This document shows positions 17,910 to 26,225 of a stretch of DNA of 64,000 bases, piece after piece. The stretch covers positions 4,493,332 through 4,557,331 of the forward strand of contig NZ_CP045997.1 of NCBI RefSeq assembly GCF_010233585.1. Reading direction: 5' to 3'. This DNA is from Spirosoma endbachense. GTDB lineage: Bacteria; Bacteroidota; Bacteroidia; Cytophagales; Spirosomataceae. How positions within the stretch are numbered: position 1 is the first letter of the stretch; each line of letters starts with the position of its first letter. A program made the translations under genes and the position numbers. The notes under the pieces are model-generated. The model did no database searches. It worked only from the letters and a program-made list of their open reading frames with translations, and was not told the origin of the DNA.

Positions 17910-19070
17910 ATGAACCGAATAACGACAATTGATGTAACGCGCGGACTGGTCATGGTTATCATGGCATTAGATCACGTTCGGGATCTGTTGCACATCACCG
18001 CTGTCACGCAGAATCCCACCGACCTTGCTACAACGACTGCCCCGATATTCCTGACCCGATGGATCACCCATTTGTGCGCTCCTACCTTTGTTTTCTTATC
18101 AGGAACGTCAGCTTATCTATCGTTAACGAAAAGCCAGAACTCACCTGCTGCCCGGCGTTTTTTACTGAAGCGCGGTCTGGTTTTGATTCTGCTCGAACTG
18201 ACGATTATCAACTTCGCTTTCTGGTTCGATCTTCAGTTTAGAAGTATGCTGTTGCAGGTAATTTATGCCATTGGTGGCGGCCTTGTTATCGTATCGCTTC
18301 TGGCCCGACTGCCCGTAAAATGGGTCGGAATACTAGGGTTGATCATTGTAGTTGGGCATAATTTACTGCAACTGGTACCAGCATTTACCAATCCGACTGC
18401 CCGACTAGTGGGTGCCTTGCTGTTTCGGGTCGAATTCTTCCAGCTAAGTCCGGCATTTGCCCTTCTGATTGCTTATCCCGTGATTCCCTGGCTCGGCATT
18501 ATGCTGGTTGGCTTTGCGTGCGGCTCCCTGATGGAGCAGCCCATTTCAATGCGTAAACGCTCCCTGTTTCGCCTTGGACTAGGCGCATTGGGGTTATTTA
18601 TCATTCTCCGCTTCATAAACAGTTATGGAGATCCGGCTCCCTGGTCTGTTCAGAAAGATGCATTCTTTACCATACTGTCGTTTATCAACGTAACCAAGTA
18701 TCCGCCATCACTGCTGTACGATCTGCTGATGATTGGCATTGCCTTACTTATTCTGGCCCTCGCCGATGGAGCCGATAATCCAATCACCCGCTGGCTGATG
18801 GTATACGGCAAAGTGCCGATGTTTTATTACATCATTCACTGGTATTCCATTCATCTGCTCATGATTGCCATGGTCCTGCTGGAAGGATACGGATGGAAAG
18901 ACATTCAGGCTGGTACGCTGAATTTTGGGCGACCCGCCGGAGCGGGTATTTCACTCGGCCCGGTTTATCTGGTCTGGTTTGGACTTGTGTTGTCCTTATA
19001 TCCGTTGTGCCGTTGGTATGGCCGTTACAAATCGGCTCATCCAGAGATAAAAATCCTTCGCTATGTGTGA
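17910..19070 (+). CDS. DUF1624 / HGSNAT-like membrane acyltransferase
   Basis: 386 residues with about ten membrane helices. The start 'IDVTRGLVMVIMALDHVRD' (residues 7-25, with His22) and 'LTRWITHLCAPTFVFLSG' are characteristic of the DUF1624 domain, related to heparan-alpha-glucosaminide N-acetyltransferase, which moves acetyl groups across a membrane onto sugars. A later conserved-looking segment is 'YGKVPMFYYIIHWYSIH'. A role in modifying an exported glycan is inferred from the family only. It follows the M20 peptidase on the same strand; no terminator separates them. Confidence 0.85.
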   Translation: MNRITTIDVTRGLVMVIMALDHVRDLLHITAVTQNPTDLATTTAPIFLTRWITHLCAPTFVFLSGTSAYLSLTKSQNSPAARRFLLKRGLVLILLELTIINFAFWFDLQFRSMLLQVIYAIGGGLVIVSLLARLPVKWVGILGLIIVVGHNLLQLVPAFTNPTARLVGALLFRVEFFQLSPAFALLIAYPVIPWLGIMLVGFACGSLMEQPISMRKRSLFRLGLGALGLFIILRFINSYGDPAPWSVQKDAFFTILSFINVTKYPPSLLYDLLMIGIALLILALADGADNPITRWLMVYGKVPMFYYIIHWYSIHLLMIAMVLLEGYGWKDIQAGTLNFGRPAGAGISLGPVYLVWFGLVLSLYPLCRWYGRYKSAHPEIKILRYV

Positions 19071-19411
19071 TCAGAGCCAGGCCGGCAAGAGATGCGATAT
19101 ACCACTGAATTAAACCGAAAGAGTCGGTAGAGGACTGTTTTTACACCTCTTGATCTCTTTCAGGTCAATTACGCGTATGTATTGTTCTAAATAAAGCGCA
19201 GGATCGGAGTACTGTTTTTGATCGCTTCATATTCTTTCCGGTTATCCCTCATTACCATTTGTCATAGCGTTTTCTGTCAGCTGCCTTGCATGCAGACGCT
19301 ACCTTTATGCCGAATTATTCCCGTATTCAGTTCGTTTTTCTTGTAGAGCCTTTCTGAATTTTCGCTTGGAATGAGCAACGAAGGCCGACAATTGATTTGT
19401 ACAATACAACC
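19071..19411. other. Intergenic region upstream of the FNR-like gene
   Basis: About 340 bp without a supported gene on either strand. It should contain the terminator of the DUF1624 gene and the promoter of the reductase; neither is clear. A TACCTTTA near 19300 resembles a -7 box, but nothing suitable lies 19 bp upstream. Confidence 0.4.
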
Positions 19412-20416
19412 ATGATTACCACAGATATTTGCATCATAGGCGCGGGGCCGGTAGGCCTGTTCGCTGTTTTTGAAGCCGGTTTATTAAAGATGCGCTGTCA
19501 CCTTATCGATGCACTTCCGCAGGTGGGTGGGCAGCTTTCTGAAATTTACCCACAGAAGCCTATTTACGATATTCCCGGTTATCCAGCGATCAATGCGCAA
19601 CGGTTGGTCGATAACCTGATGGAACAGATCGAGCCGTTCCATCCTTCGTTTACGCTGGGCGAACGAGTTGAAACACTGGAACGCCAGGCCGACGAATCCT
19701 TTGTGATTACGACGAACGATGGCACTTCTGTTCACTGCCAGGTGGTGGTTATTGCCGGAGGGCTCGGTTGTTTTGAACCGCGCAAACCGGAAATCCAGAA
19801 TCTGGAGCAGTTTGAAGGAAAAGGAGTTGCTTACATGGTTAAGAATCCAGAACAACTTCGCGACCGCCGGGTAGTACTGGCCGGTGGTGGAGACTCGGCC
19901 CTCGACTGGACCGTTTTCCTGGCCGATGTGGCTAAAGAAGTGACGCTCGTTCACCGGAGCGATAGTTTCCGGGGTGCACCCGATTCTGCCGAAAAAGTGT
20001 TTGACCTGGCCAAAGAAGGCCGAATCAATCTCGTACTGCAATCCAACATTACCAGTATTCACGGCAACGGGCATTTACAGGAAGTCAGCATCACGGCAAA
20101 AGACAAATCAGTAACCAGTCTGGCTGCCGATAACCTGATTCCATTATTTGGTCTGACACCTAAGCTAGGCCCAATTGCCGATTGGGGGCTTAACATCGAC
20201 AAATCCGCCATTCTGGTCGATACGACCGATTACTCAACCAATGTTGAGCGGATCTATGCCATCGGCGACATCAATTCATACCCCGGCAAACTGAAACTGA
20301 TTTTGTGTGGATTCCACGAAGCCGCGCTCATGTGCCAAAGCGCATTCAGGTACGTGTATCCAAACCAGAAACTAAGCTTCAAATACACGACCGTTAACGG
20401 AATACCAACGTTTTAA
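19412..20416 (+). CDS. Thioredoxin-reductase-like ferredoxin--NADP+ reductase
   Basis: 334 residues from the ATG at 19412 (a TTG five codons upstream is less likely). FAD-binding GAGPVG at residues 10-15, NAD(P)H-binding GGGDSALDW near 157, and the C-terminal FAD motif YAIGDIN near 288. It lacks the CxxC redox pair of thioredoxin reductases, and the sequence YPQKPIYDIPGYP fits the YumC-type ferredoxin/flavodoxin--NADP+ reductases. A [2Fe-2S] ferredoxin gene follows after 70 bp, so NADPH-to-ferredoxin electron transfer is likely. The final acceptor (for example an oxygenase or biosynthetic enzyme) is not in the window. Confidence 0.9.
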   Translation: MITTDICIIGAGPVGLFAVFEAGLLKMRCHLIDALPQVGGQLSEIYPQKPIYDIPGYPAINAQRLVDNLMEQIEPFHPSFTLGERVETLERQADESFVITTNDGTSVHCQVVVIAGGLGCFEPRKPEIQNLEQFEGKGVAYMVKNPEQLRDRRVVLAGGGDSALDWTVFLADVAKEVTLVHRSDSFRGAPDSAEKVFDLAKEGRINLVLQSNITSIHGNGHLQEVSITAKDKSVTSLAADNLIPLFGLTPKLGPIADWGLNIDKSAILVDTTDYSTNVERIYAIGDINSYPGKLKLILCGFHEAALMCQSAFRYVYPNQKLSFKYTTVNGIPTF

Positions 20417-20486
20417 TGTGAATTGGGTGATTCTGATAATTACATAAATAATCAGTGATCGAATCACCCATTTCCCAACACCAATA

Positions 20487-20807
20487 ATGATACAATTCAC
20501 GATAGAAGACCGCGATGGCGAACGGCAAACACTTGAAATTCCGGAAGGCATTAATCTGAGCCTGATGGAGGTCCTGAAAGCCTCAGATTATAATATTCTG
20601 GCAACCTGTGGCGGTATGGCCCTTTGCGCAACCTGCCATGTGCAGGTACTGGAAGGATTCGACGCATTACCGCCCGCCCGCGATGCTGAATTAGATATGC
20701 TGGACACCCTGCCCGATGCCGACCCGGACAGTCGACTGGCTTGTCAACTTCGTGTCGATGAATCCATCGAAGGCGGTGTTTTCAAAATAAGAGGAGAAGA
20801 ACAGTAG
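20487..20807 (+). CDS. [2Fe-2S] ferredoxin
   Basis: 106 residues. The adrenodoxin/bacterial-type ferredoxin cluster ligands are Cys41, Cys47, Cys50 (CGGMALCATC) and Cys86 (ACQL). The acidic stretch PARDAELDMLDTLPDADPD (63-81) is the usual partner-binding helix and loop. Cytoplasmic electron carrier; the FNR-type reductase immediately upstream is its probable reductase. The stop codon lies inside a 26-bp imperfect hairpin shared with the convergent RidA-like gene. Confidence 0.95.
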   Translation: MIQFTIEDRDGERQTLEIPEGINLSLMEVLKASDYNILATCGGMALCATCHVQVLEGFDALPPARDAELDMLDTLPDADPDSRLACQLRVDESIEGGVFKIRGEEQ

Positions 20808-20879
20808 GCTGTCTTCAGTGGGCAGTTTGCCTGTTACCTACTAGTTACTGCCTACTGCTCACTGAAGACTGTCTACTGT
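20801..20879. terminator. Symmetric hairpin covering both stop codons of a convergent pair
   Basis: 20801-20826 pairs with 20854-20879 (26 positions; one T-T mismatch, two wobble pairs). The arms include the last codons and TAG stops of the ferredoxin (20805-20807) and of the RidA-like gene (20873-20875 on the other strand); the loop is about 27 bases. There is no T run, but the structure probably limits read-through both ways. Confidence 0.75.
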
Positions 20880-21400
20880 CTTTCTATTTCTACGATCATT
20901 TCAATCTCAACGGCATAGTTTGATGGTAATGCGGCCATGCCAACAGCTGAGCGGGCATGTTTTCCTTTATCGCCAAAAAGGGCCACCAGCAAATCAGAAC
21001 AGCCATTGATGACTTTGGGCTGATCGGTGAAGTCGGGCGTTGAGTTGACAAATCCGGTAACTTTCACAATACGCCTGACAAGTGCAAGCTCTCCCAGTTC
21101 GGCTTTAAGCGTAGAGAGGAGCGAAATGGTTGTCGTTCTGGCGGCTTCATACCCTTGATCGACAGTCAGGTCTTTGCCAAGCTTACCCGTGATTCCTGTC
21201 CCGTCGGCGCGGGTCGATACGTGCCCCGCCAGAAATACCAGATTGCCCGACCGCACCGCTTTAACGTAATTACCAGCCGATTTGGTTGGTACAAATAACT
21301 CGATGCCCATTTTCGTCAGCGTCTGTTCGGGCGTTTGCCCGTGTGAGTAATTGACAAAGGCGAATACGAACAGAGCGACGAGTAAGTAGTTGATTTTCAT
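20873..21400 (-). CDS. Exported RidA/YjgF family protein
   Basis: 175 residues: a signal peptide of about 21 residues (VNYSHGQ) followed by a YjgF/YER057c/UK114 domain (about 48-173). Motifs include 'LVFLAGHVSTRADG', 'VVKVTGFVNSTPDFTDQ' in approximate form, and 'HARSAVGMAALPSN', which places it in the UK114-like-1 group rather than with cytosolic RidA deaminases. RidA proteins hydrolyse reactive enamines/imines; with an export signal and a different subgroup, the substrate here is uncertain. Converges on the ferredoxin gene with a shared hairpin. Confidence 0.88.
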   Translation of the reverse strand: MKINYLLVALFVFAFVNYSHGQTPEQTLTKMGIELFVPTKSAGNYVKAVRSGNLVFLAGHVSTRADGTGITGKLGKDLTVDQGYEAARTTTISLLSTLKAELGELALVRRIVKVTGFVNSTPDFTDQPKVINGCSDLLVALFGDKGKHARSAVGMAALPSNYAVEIEMIVEIERQ

Positions 21401-21441
21401 AAGAGGAGACTGGCTTAGAGATGCTTAAGACTGGCTGGCGT

Positions 21442-21987
21442 TTATATGTTCTGACTGGGCATTCGTTTTTCCATGACCATAAACTCAAGTTGTTGCCTGG
21501 GATGGCCAAAACGAGGATCAGTAGGAAATGGCTTCATTTCACCGGTTGGTTGGTAACCGCGTCGTTGATACCAGGCAATCAGTTCGTGTCTGATGGTGAT
21601 AACCGTCATCGTCACAACCCGGCATTGCTGCTTAACAGCCAGTTGTTCGGCAGCTTCCAGCAGTTTCCGGCCAATCCCTTTGGCCTGCGCATCAGGCGAG
21701 ACGGTCAACATACCCAGATATAGATCGGAATATTTCGTGCCTGTATCTTTTCGCTCCAGATAGACACATCCCAGCAACTGGTTATCCTCTTCATATTTCA
21801 GGACAGTTGCCGCTGGATTCAGCAACATGGTTTTCAGTCCTTCTTCATCGGTTCGAATGCCGCCAAGCAGATCAGCTTCCGTCGTCCATCCTTTGCGGGA
21901 GCTGTCGCCCCGGTAGGCACTATTGACCAGTTGGTTTAATGCAGCAATGTCCTGTTCGGTAGCCGTAGAAATAAGCGCATGGTTCAT
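21442..21987 (-). CDS. GNAT family N-acetyltransferase
   Basis: 181 residues from the ATG at 21987 (MNHALISTATEQDI); the frame is open further upstream, but that part overlaps the end of the next gene and does not look like a GNAT start. Acetyl-CoA-binding motif A is LTVSPDAQAKGIGRKLLEAAE (about 98-118, written in part), with Q/RxxGxG/A fulfilled by QAKGIG. The C-terminal 'AWYQRRGYQPTGE' is the usual motif B end. Substrate unknown. It precedes the RidA-like gene on the same strand with a 41-bp gap. Confidence 0.88.
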   Translation of the reverse strand: MNHALISTATEQDIAALNQLVNSAYRGDSSRKGWTTEADLLGGIRTDEEGLKTMLLNPAATVLKYEEDNQLLGCVYLERKDTGTKYSDLYLGMLTVSPDAQAKGIGRKLLEAAEQLAVKQQCRVVTMTVITIRHELIAWYQRRGYQPTGEMKPFPTDPRFGHPRQQLEFMVMEKRMPSQNI

Positions 21988-22091
21988 AGGGCGCAAATAT
22001 ATTGGGCTTCTGCTAAAAACAAACGCCTGGAGTAACGACCCCAGACGTTTGTTTCCAGATTTTGATTTGCTTTTATACCAGATGTATCCAG

Positions 22092-23192
22092 TTAGGGCAT
22101 AGCCACGCCAACCTCCGCCGGCCATACAGCATCGAGTCCCTTAAACTGGCCATATCGTTGACTGGTCACCGCAAAGGCTTGCTGCTGTTCTTCCGTTAGC
22201 GGATAAAAGAGAGCGGGGTCAATTGACACGATATTCTTTTTGATTGTTCGTTTCCAGGTACCAACAACCCGACCATCGATAACCAGTATTGGGTTGAATA
22301 TGCCATTCCCGGCACTTACGACCTGCTTAAGATCAAGCGCACCGAGTGCAGCACTACGATCTTTATAGCCCACCAGATACTCGTCGAAAGACGGTAGCAA
22401 ATGAACGACCAGTGATGTATCCTGAAAATTTGGTTCCTGTTGAGTTCTCCAATATGTTTTTCCATTCGTTGTTTCCTGCACAAGCTGTGCGTTGAGCATC
22501 GATAGCCCGGTCCTAGCTTCGGCCACGGTCAGGCCCGACCACCACACAAAATCCTGTATGGTGGCAGGCCCGTGGCTCATAAAATACCGCTTCGTCAGTT
22601 CGGCCAATGCTTCGTCGTGTTCCATCGATTTCGTAGCGGGAACCCATTCATCAAGCAATGTATAGGTGTTTTCGCTCCCTCGCCGAACGCCACAACAGAT
22701 TATTCCATCGAATGCGGCCCGTACCAGTAGCCCGTTGATGCGTAGGTCATGCGTTGGAATACCGACCTGTTCAAGTGCGTCTTTCAATTCACTCCGAATG
22801 AGTTGCTTACCTCCCTGCATGGCCCGAGCCATCGCGTCGTAACTTTTAACCAGCGTTTTTTCATCGAGTTCTAGTCTTCGCAATAAACCCGAACAGGCCA
22901 CATAAAGCCGGGGTCTGAGCAACGTCAATAGCCAGCGACTATCATCAGCAGCAATCAGATGCAGTGTGCCCCGCATTGCCCAGGTACGAATTATCGACCG
23001 ATCGACGATAGCCTGCTCTATGGTTTCTTCAGTAGCACCTGGCATACGCAGGCCAAGCGCCCATTTTGCCGCTAGAAAATCCTGCGCCTGCATTGCCCCG
23101 AACCATGCAACCAGATCACTCGGTTTCATGAATGTCGACTCTGTGATTTGTTGATTGGCTAACCGGTGCTGATTAATCGTCGACTCTGTCAT
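22092..23192 (-). CDS. HTH_42 winged-helix protein, AlkX/AlkZ DNA-glycosylase superfamily
   Basis: 366 residues covering the whole winged-helix HTH_42 family. Catalytic members (YcaQ/AlkX, AlkZ) repair interstrand crosslinks or unusual adducts and use a QxQ motif; here it is Gln35 and Gln37 in GAMQAQDF. Other typical features are 'RTWAMRGTLHLIAADD' (about 69-84), 'LLPSFDEYLVGYKDR' near 270 and 'GIFNPILVIDGRVVGTWKR' near 300. Cytoplasmic. It heads a same-strand run with GNAT and RidA-like genes, though gaps of about 100 bp leave cotranscription open. Glycosylase activity is inferred from the motif. Confidence 0.85.
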   Translation of the reverse strand: MTESTINQHRLANQQITESTFMKPSDLVAWFGAMQAQDFLAAKWALGLRMPGATEETIEQAIVDRSIIRTWAMRGTLHLIAADDSRWLLTLLRPRLYVACSGLLRRLELDEKTLVKSYDAMARAMQGGKQLIRSELKDALEQVGIPTHDLRINGLLVRAAFDGIICCGVRRGSENTYTLLDEWVPATKSMEHDEALAELTKRYFMSHGPATIQDFVWWSGLTVAEARTGLSMLNAQLVQETTNGKTYWRTQQEPNFQDTSLVVHLLPSFDEYLVGYKDRSAALGALDLKQVVSAGNGIFNPILVIDGRVVGTWKRTIKKNIVSIDPALFYPLTEEQQQAFAVTSQRYGQFKGLDAVWPAEVGVAMP

Positions 23193-23307
23193 TTCGGAAA
23201 AATTTGAAAATCAGGCAGTTCTGTGAATGGGCAATTGAAGGCAACCGATTAACCAGCAAGGTGTCGAATTGAATCCAATTACCCATTCATTCTATTTACC
23301 AAATTAA

Positions 23308-23835
23308 TCAACCAATCAGGCGATAAAAATTATAATCCGTCATGGGGGCATCCTTCAGGCCAATGGTATGACCAATGGTGATAAGCTGACCCCGATGATA
23401 GGTGCTGTGGTTCATGCAATGCTGAATAAACGAAATACGTGGCTCTATCCCATCGGCCCAGGGTGTTTTCAGGATCACTTCTTCCTGCAATTCAGCATCG
23501 GTCAACGATTTCACATAGGCAGTAAACTCGTTCGACTGATCAATTAGTCCATCAAATGCTTCATCCAATGTACCATAAAAGCCGTTTTGCCGAAATGACG
23601 CTGGTGCTTCAACCTGCTGCAAAACCGAAAGCCAGAACCGTTGTGTATCCCAGATATGCACCAACGTTCCTTTAATACCCGGAAAACTGGATGGCACTTC
23701 CAGTTCCATCAAACCCGACGGTTTGGTCTGGAGCCATTCGACTAGCCGTTTGTTAGCCCATTCGTTGTAAACAACATAGTCGCTGATCAGCGCTGCAATG
23801 GTCAGGGGGGTCTTTACTTCGGTTGCCTGTGTCAT
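23308..23835 (-). CDS. DinB family protein
   Basis: 175 residues from the ATG at 23835 (MTQATEVKTPL); upstream in-frame codons read into an AT-rich leader. Four-helix DinB/YfiT-type fold with the metal-binding histidines in 'VHIWDTQRFW' (about His52) and 'NHSTYHRGQL' (two His spaced by four). Such proteins bind a divalent metal and many act as thiol-dependent S-transferases; the exact reaction is unknown here. Cytoplasmic, single gene. Confidence 0.88.
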   Translation of the reverse strand: MTQATEVKTPLTIAALISDYVVYNEWANKRLVEWLQTKPSGLMELEVPSSFPGIKGTLVHIWDTQRFWLSVLQQVEAPASFRQNGFYGTLDEAFDGLIDQSNEFTAYVKSLTDAELQEEVILKTPWADGIEPRISFIQHCMNHSTYHRGQLITIGHTIGLKDAPMTDYNFYRLIG

Positions 23836-24033
23836 GATTGGTATTGGTTGTTGGTTTACCTTACAAAATAACACGCTACCACTGACAGCCCTATGTCAGT
23901 AGGGTCTGCGATTTTTTTAAAATTTTTCGACTGAATTTCTGACCGAAAGTTATTATGTCTATCGATTTCGTAACCCTATCAGTATTCACTCTGGAATAGA
24001 TGCTTTTAGGCAAATAGACCTCATCATCACCGC

Positions 24034-24801
24034 ATGAAACCGCTCCTTTCGCTCTTCTTTCTTTTCAGTTCGACAACCTTGCCCGTGTTAGCCCAATCAG
24101 TCGATTCCGGCGTTTATGTCTGGGCTAAATCCCCCGTCAGCAGAAAGGCTACCAGTGAGCAACGAACCCTTCTTGAGGGTACAACGACCGACTTCAAGCA
24201 TATGAAGATCCACGCGACTACCCTACCGGCTCATCAGGCACCACATCCTGCTCACAAACACGACGACGAAGAACTGATCATCATTAAAGAAGGCAAACTG
24301 ACCATTACGATTGAAGGAAAAACCAAAACTTTAGGCGCTGGCAGCATCGCCCTGATGATGCCAGGAGACGAGCACGGCTTCGAGAACAAGGGCGATTCGC
24401 CAGTCACGTATTTCGTGATGCGGTATGAATCGAAAGAGCCAAAAGATCTGGAACGAGGCAAAAAAGCGGGTGGATCGTTCTGGGTCGATTGGGATGAGGT
24501 TGAGTTCAAACAGCACGATAAAGGCGGCATCCGGCGTATGTTCGACCGGGCTACTGCCATGACCAAACGCTTCGAAATGCACGTCACGACCCTAAATCAG
24601 GGCTTATGGAGCCACCCGCCCCACACCCACCGGGCCGCTGAAATCCTCCTTATGACGGACAACACAGCCCAGGAAAGTATTGATGGAAAGCTCTTTTCGG
24701 CCACCAAGGGTGATCTGATTTTTCTGGAATCCAATGTACCTCACGCCATTCAGAACACCAGCCAGGGTAGCTGTACTTATTTCGCGTTTCAGTTCGAGTA
24801 A
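24034..24801 (+). CDS. Exported bicupin protein
   Basis: 255 residues with a signal peptide (about 1-20, LPVLAQ). Two cupin barrels: the first has HPAHKHDDEELIIIKEG (metal ligands near 72-78) and GDEHGFEN; the second has HPPHTHRAAEILLM (near 191-199) and VPHAIQN. The metal sites look intact in both. Bicupins of this layout resemble ureidoglycine aminohydrolase and related small-molecule enzymes, but with an export signal the function cannot be assigned. Single gene with its own leader. Confidence 0.85.
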   Translation: MKPLLSLFFLFSSTTLPVLAQSVDSGVYVWAKSPVSRKATSEQRTLLEGTTTDFKHMKIHATTLPAHQAPHPAHKHDDEELIIIKEGKLTITIEGKTKTLGAGSIALMMPGDEHGFENKGDSPVTYFVMRYESKEPKDLERGKKAGGSFWVDWDEVEFKQHDKGGIRRMFDRATAMTKRFEMHVTTLNQGLWSHPPHTHRAAEILLMTDNTAQESIDGKLFSATKGDLIFLESNVPHAIQNTSQGSCTYFAFQFE

Positions 24802-24942
24802 TCAGGTATTGATTTATTCCGATTCAATGATGATATACGATCCTTTTCGGGGAAAAGAACCTGTGTCTTCGAACATCCGTTACTACCTAACCTGACACGC
24901 TAGGATTAGCTCTACAACAAAAGGTCAGGTAGCAGTAACACC

Positions 24943-25737
24943 ATGAATCTACAACTCAACAACAAGATCGCGTTAGTAACCGGCTCTACTGCCGGTATCG
25001 GTCTGGCAACTGCGCGAAAACTCCTCGAAGAAGGCGCTCATGTAATCATTACCGGTCGTACCGAAGATCGGATTCAGTCGGTTATTCAGCAGCTAAAAAG
25101 TCAGTTACCTGACGCCAATGTTCGCGGAGTGGCCGTTGATTTTTCGCAGAAAACAGCTGTCGATAACCTTCTTAACGAAGTTCCGGAAGTCGATATTCTG
25201 GTAAACAATGCAGGCATTTTCGAACCAAAAGCCTTCGTCGATATTCCTGACGAAGACTGGTTCCGTTTTTTTGAAGTAAACGTCATAAGTGGTATTCGGT
25301 TGGCACGGCAGTATTTTCCGGCCATGCTCAGCAAAGGCTGGGGGCGAATTTTGTTCATTTCCAGCGAATCGGCTCTGCAAATTCCCGAAGAAATGATTCA
25401 CTACGGAATGACCAAAACGGCTCAGTTAGCCGTAGCGCGAGGACTGGCCGAATTAACGAAAGGTACGGCCGTAACGGTCAATTCGGTGTTGCCCGGTCCG
25501 ACAGCATCGGAAGGTGTTCAGGATTTCGTGGCGGATATGGCGAGGCATCAGAATAAAGATCGGGATCAGGTTGAACGGGAATTTTTCCAGACAGCCCGAC
25601 CCACGTCGCTTCTTCAACGATTTTCCACTACAGATGAGGTCGCTAATATGATTGTGTATCTGAGTAGCCCACTGGCATCTGCCACAAATGGCTCAGCCAT
25701 TCGGGTTGATGGAGGCACGGTAAAAGCAATTGTGTAA
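24943..25737 (+). CDS. Short-chain dehydrogenase/reductase (SDR)
   Basis: 264 residues. Cofactor motif TGSTAGIG (residues 14-21) preceded by ALV, Arg37-type 'ITGR' suggesting NADP preference, NNAG near 88, catalytic Ser in ISSESA (about 139), Tyr-x-x-x-Lys in YGMTK (about 153-157). The C-terminal 'GSAIRVDGGTVKAIV' is the classical SDR end. Substrate unknown. A 7-bp inverted repeat ACCTGAC...GTCAGGT lies in its leader. Ends with a strong terminator. Confidence 0.93.
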   Translation: MNLQLNNKIALVTGSTAGIGLATARKLLEEGAHVIITGRTEDRIQSVIQQLKSQLPDANVRGVAVDFSQKTAVDNLLNEVPEVDILVNNAGIFEPKAFVDIPDEDWFRFFEVNVISGIRLARQYFPAMLSKGWGRILFISSESALQIPEEMIHYGMTKTAQLAVARGLAELTKGTAVTVNSVLPGPTASEGVQDFVADMARHQNKDRDQVEREFFQTARPTSLLQRFSTTDEVANMIVYLSSPLASATNGSAIRVDGGTVKAIV

Positions 25738-25788
25738 TCCGACTGCTCTCCTACTCAGTGAATTCAAAAGATTGACCCTGAATTTCTC

Positions 25789-25825
25789 AACCCTTATGAG
25801 TTACTGCTCATAAGGGTTTATTTTT
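25789..25825 (+). terminator. Terminator of the SDR gene
   Basis: 12-bp perfect stem (25789-25800 with 25807-25818), 6-base loop, followed by TTTATTTTTT-like sequence on the plus strand. The end of the convergent DUF3820 gene (stop at 25808-25810) lies inside the right arm. Confidence 0.88.
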
Positions 25826-26047
25826 TAATCCGTTCAGCAAATACTCCAGTCCATTTAATCTGATTTCGTACATAGTTTGAAGCAGCATGCCCAGTTTACC
25901 GGCCGGAAAGCCGTTCTGTGAAAACCATTCCAAATACGAAACAGGTAATTCCCTGATTAGTCGACCTTTGTACTTACCAAAAGGCATCTGATACTGAATT
26001 AATTCCTTCAGTATAGTGGGGTCGCCATGCGGTATCTCTTCTGCCAT
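25808..26047 (-). CDS. DUF3820 family small protein
   Basis: 79 residues from the ATG at 26047 (MAEEIPHGDP); the frame continues upstream but without family similarity. Contains the DUF3820 hallmark 'MPFGKYKGRLIRELP', then 'YLEWFSQNGFPAGKLG' and 'EIRLNGLEYLL'. Function unknown; a related segment occurs at the end of some exonuclease-like proteins, so a nucleic-acid link has been suggested for such modules. Convergent with the SDR gene. Confidence 0.85.
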   Translation of the reverse strand: MAEEIPHGDPTILKELIQYQMPFGKYKGRLIRELPVSYLEWFSQNGFPAGKLGMLLQTMYEIRLNGLEYLLNGLKNKPL

Positions 26048-26225
26048 TGAGTAATTAGCTAATTCGTAGTAAAGAAGCAAGGTACCAAAACTGGTCTGAA
26101 ATACCCAGTCAGCTGAATTACCCATCGGGCAAAGAAACAACTGAAAAGAAGGGAAGTTAATAGTAAAAGCTTGTGGCATGCGTTGATGGACGACGCATGA
26201 TCAGGCTATTTATCACTACACATTA

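Noticed and set aside
19484..20074. 196-codon frame antisense to the reductase gene
   Set aside because: Opposite-strand shadow; the reductase on the plus strand has complete FAD and NADPH motifs.
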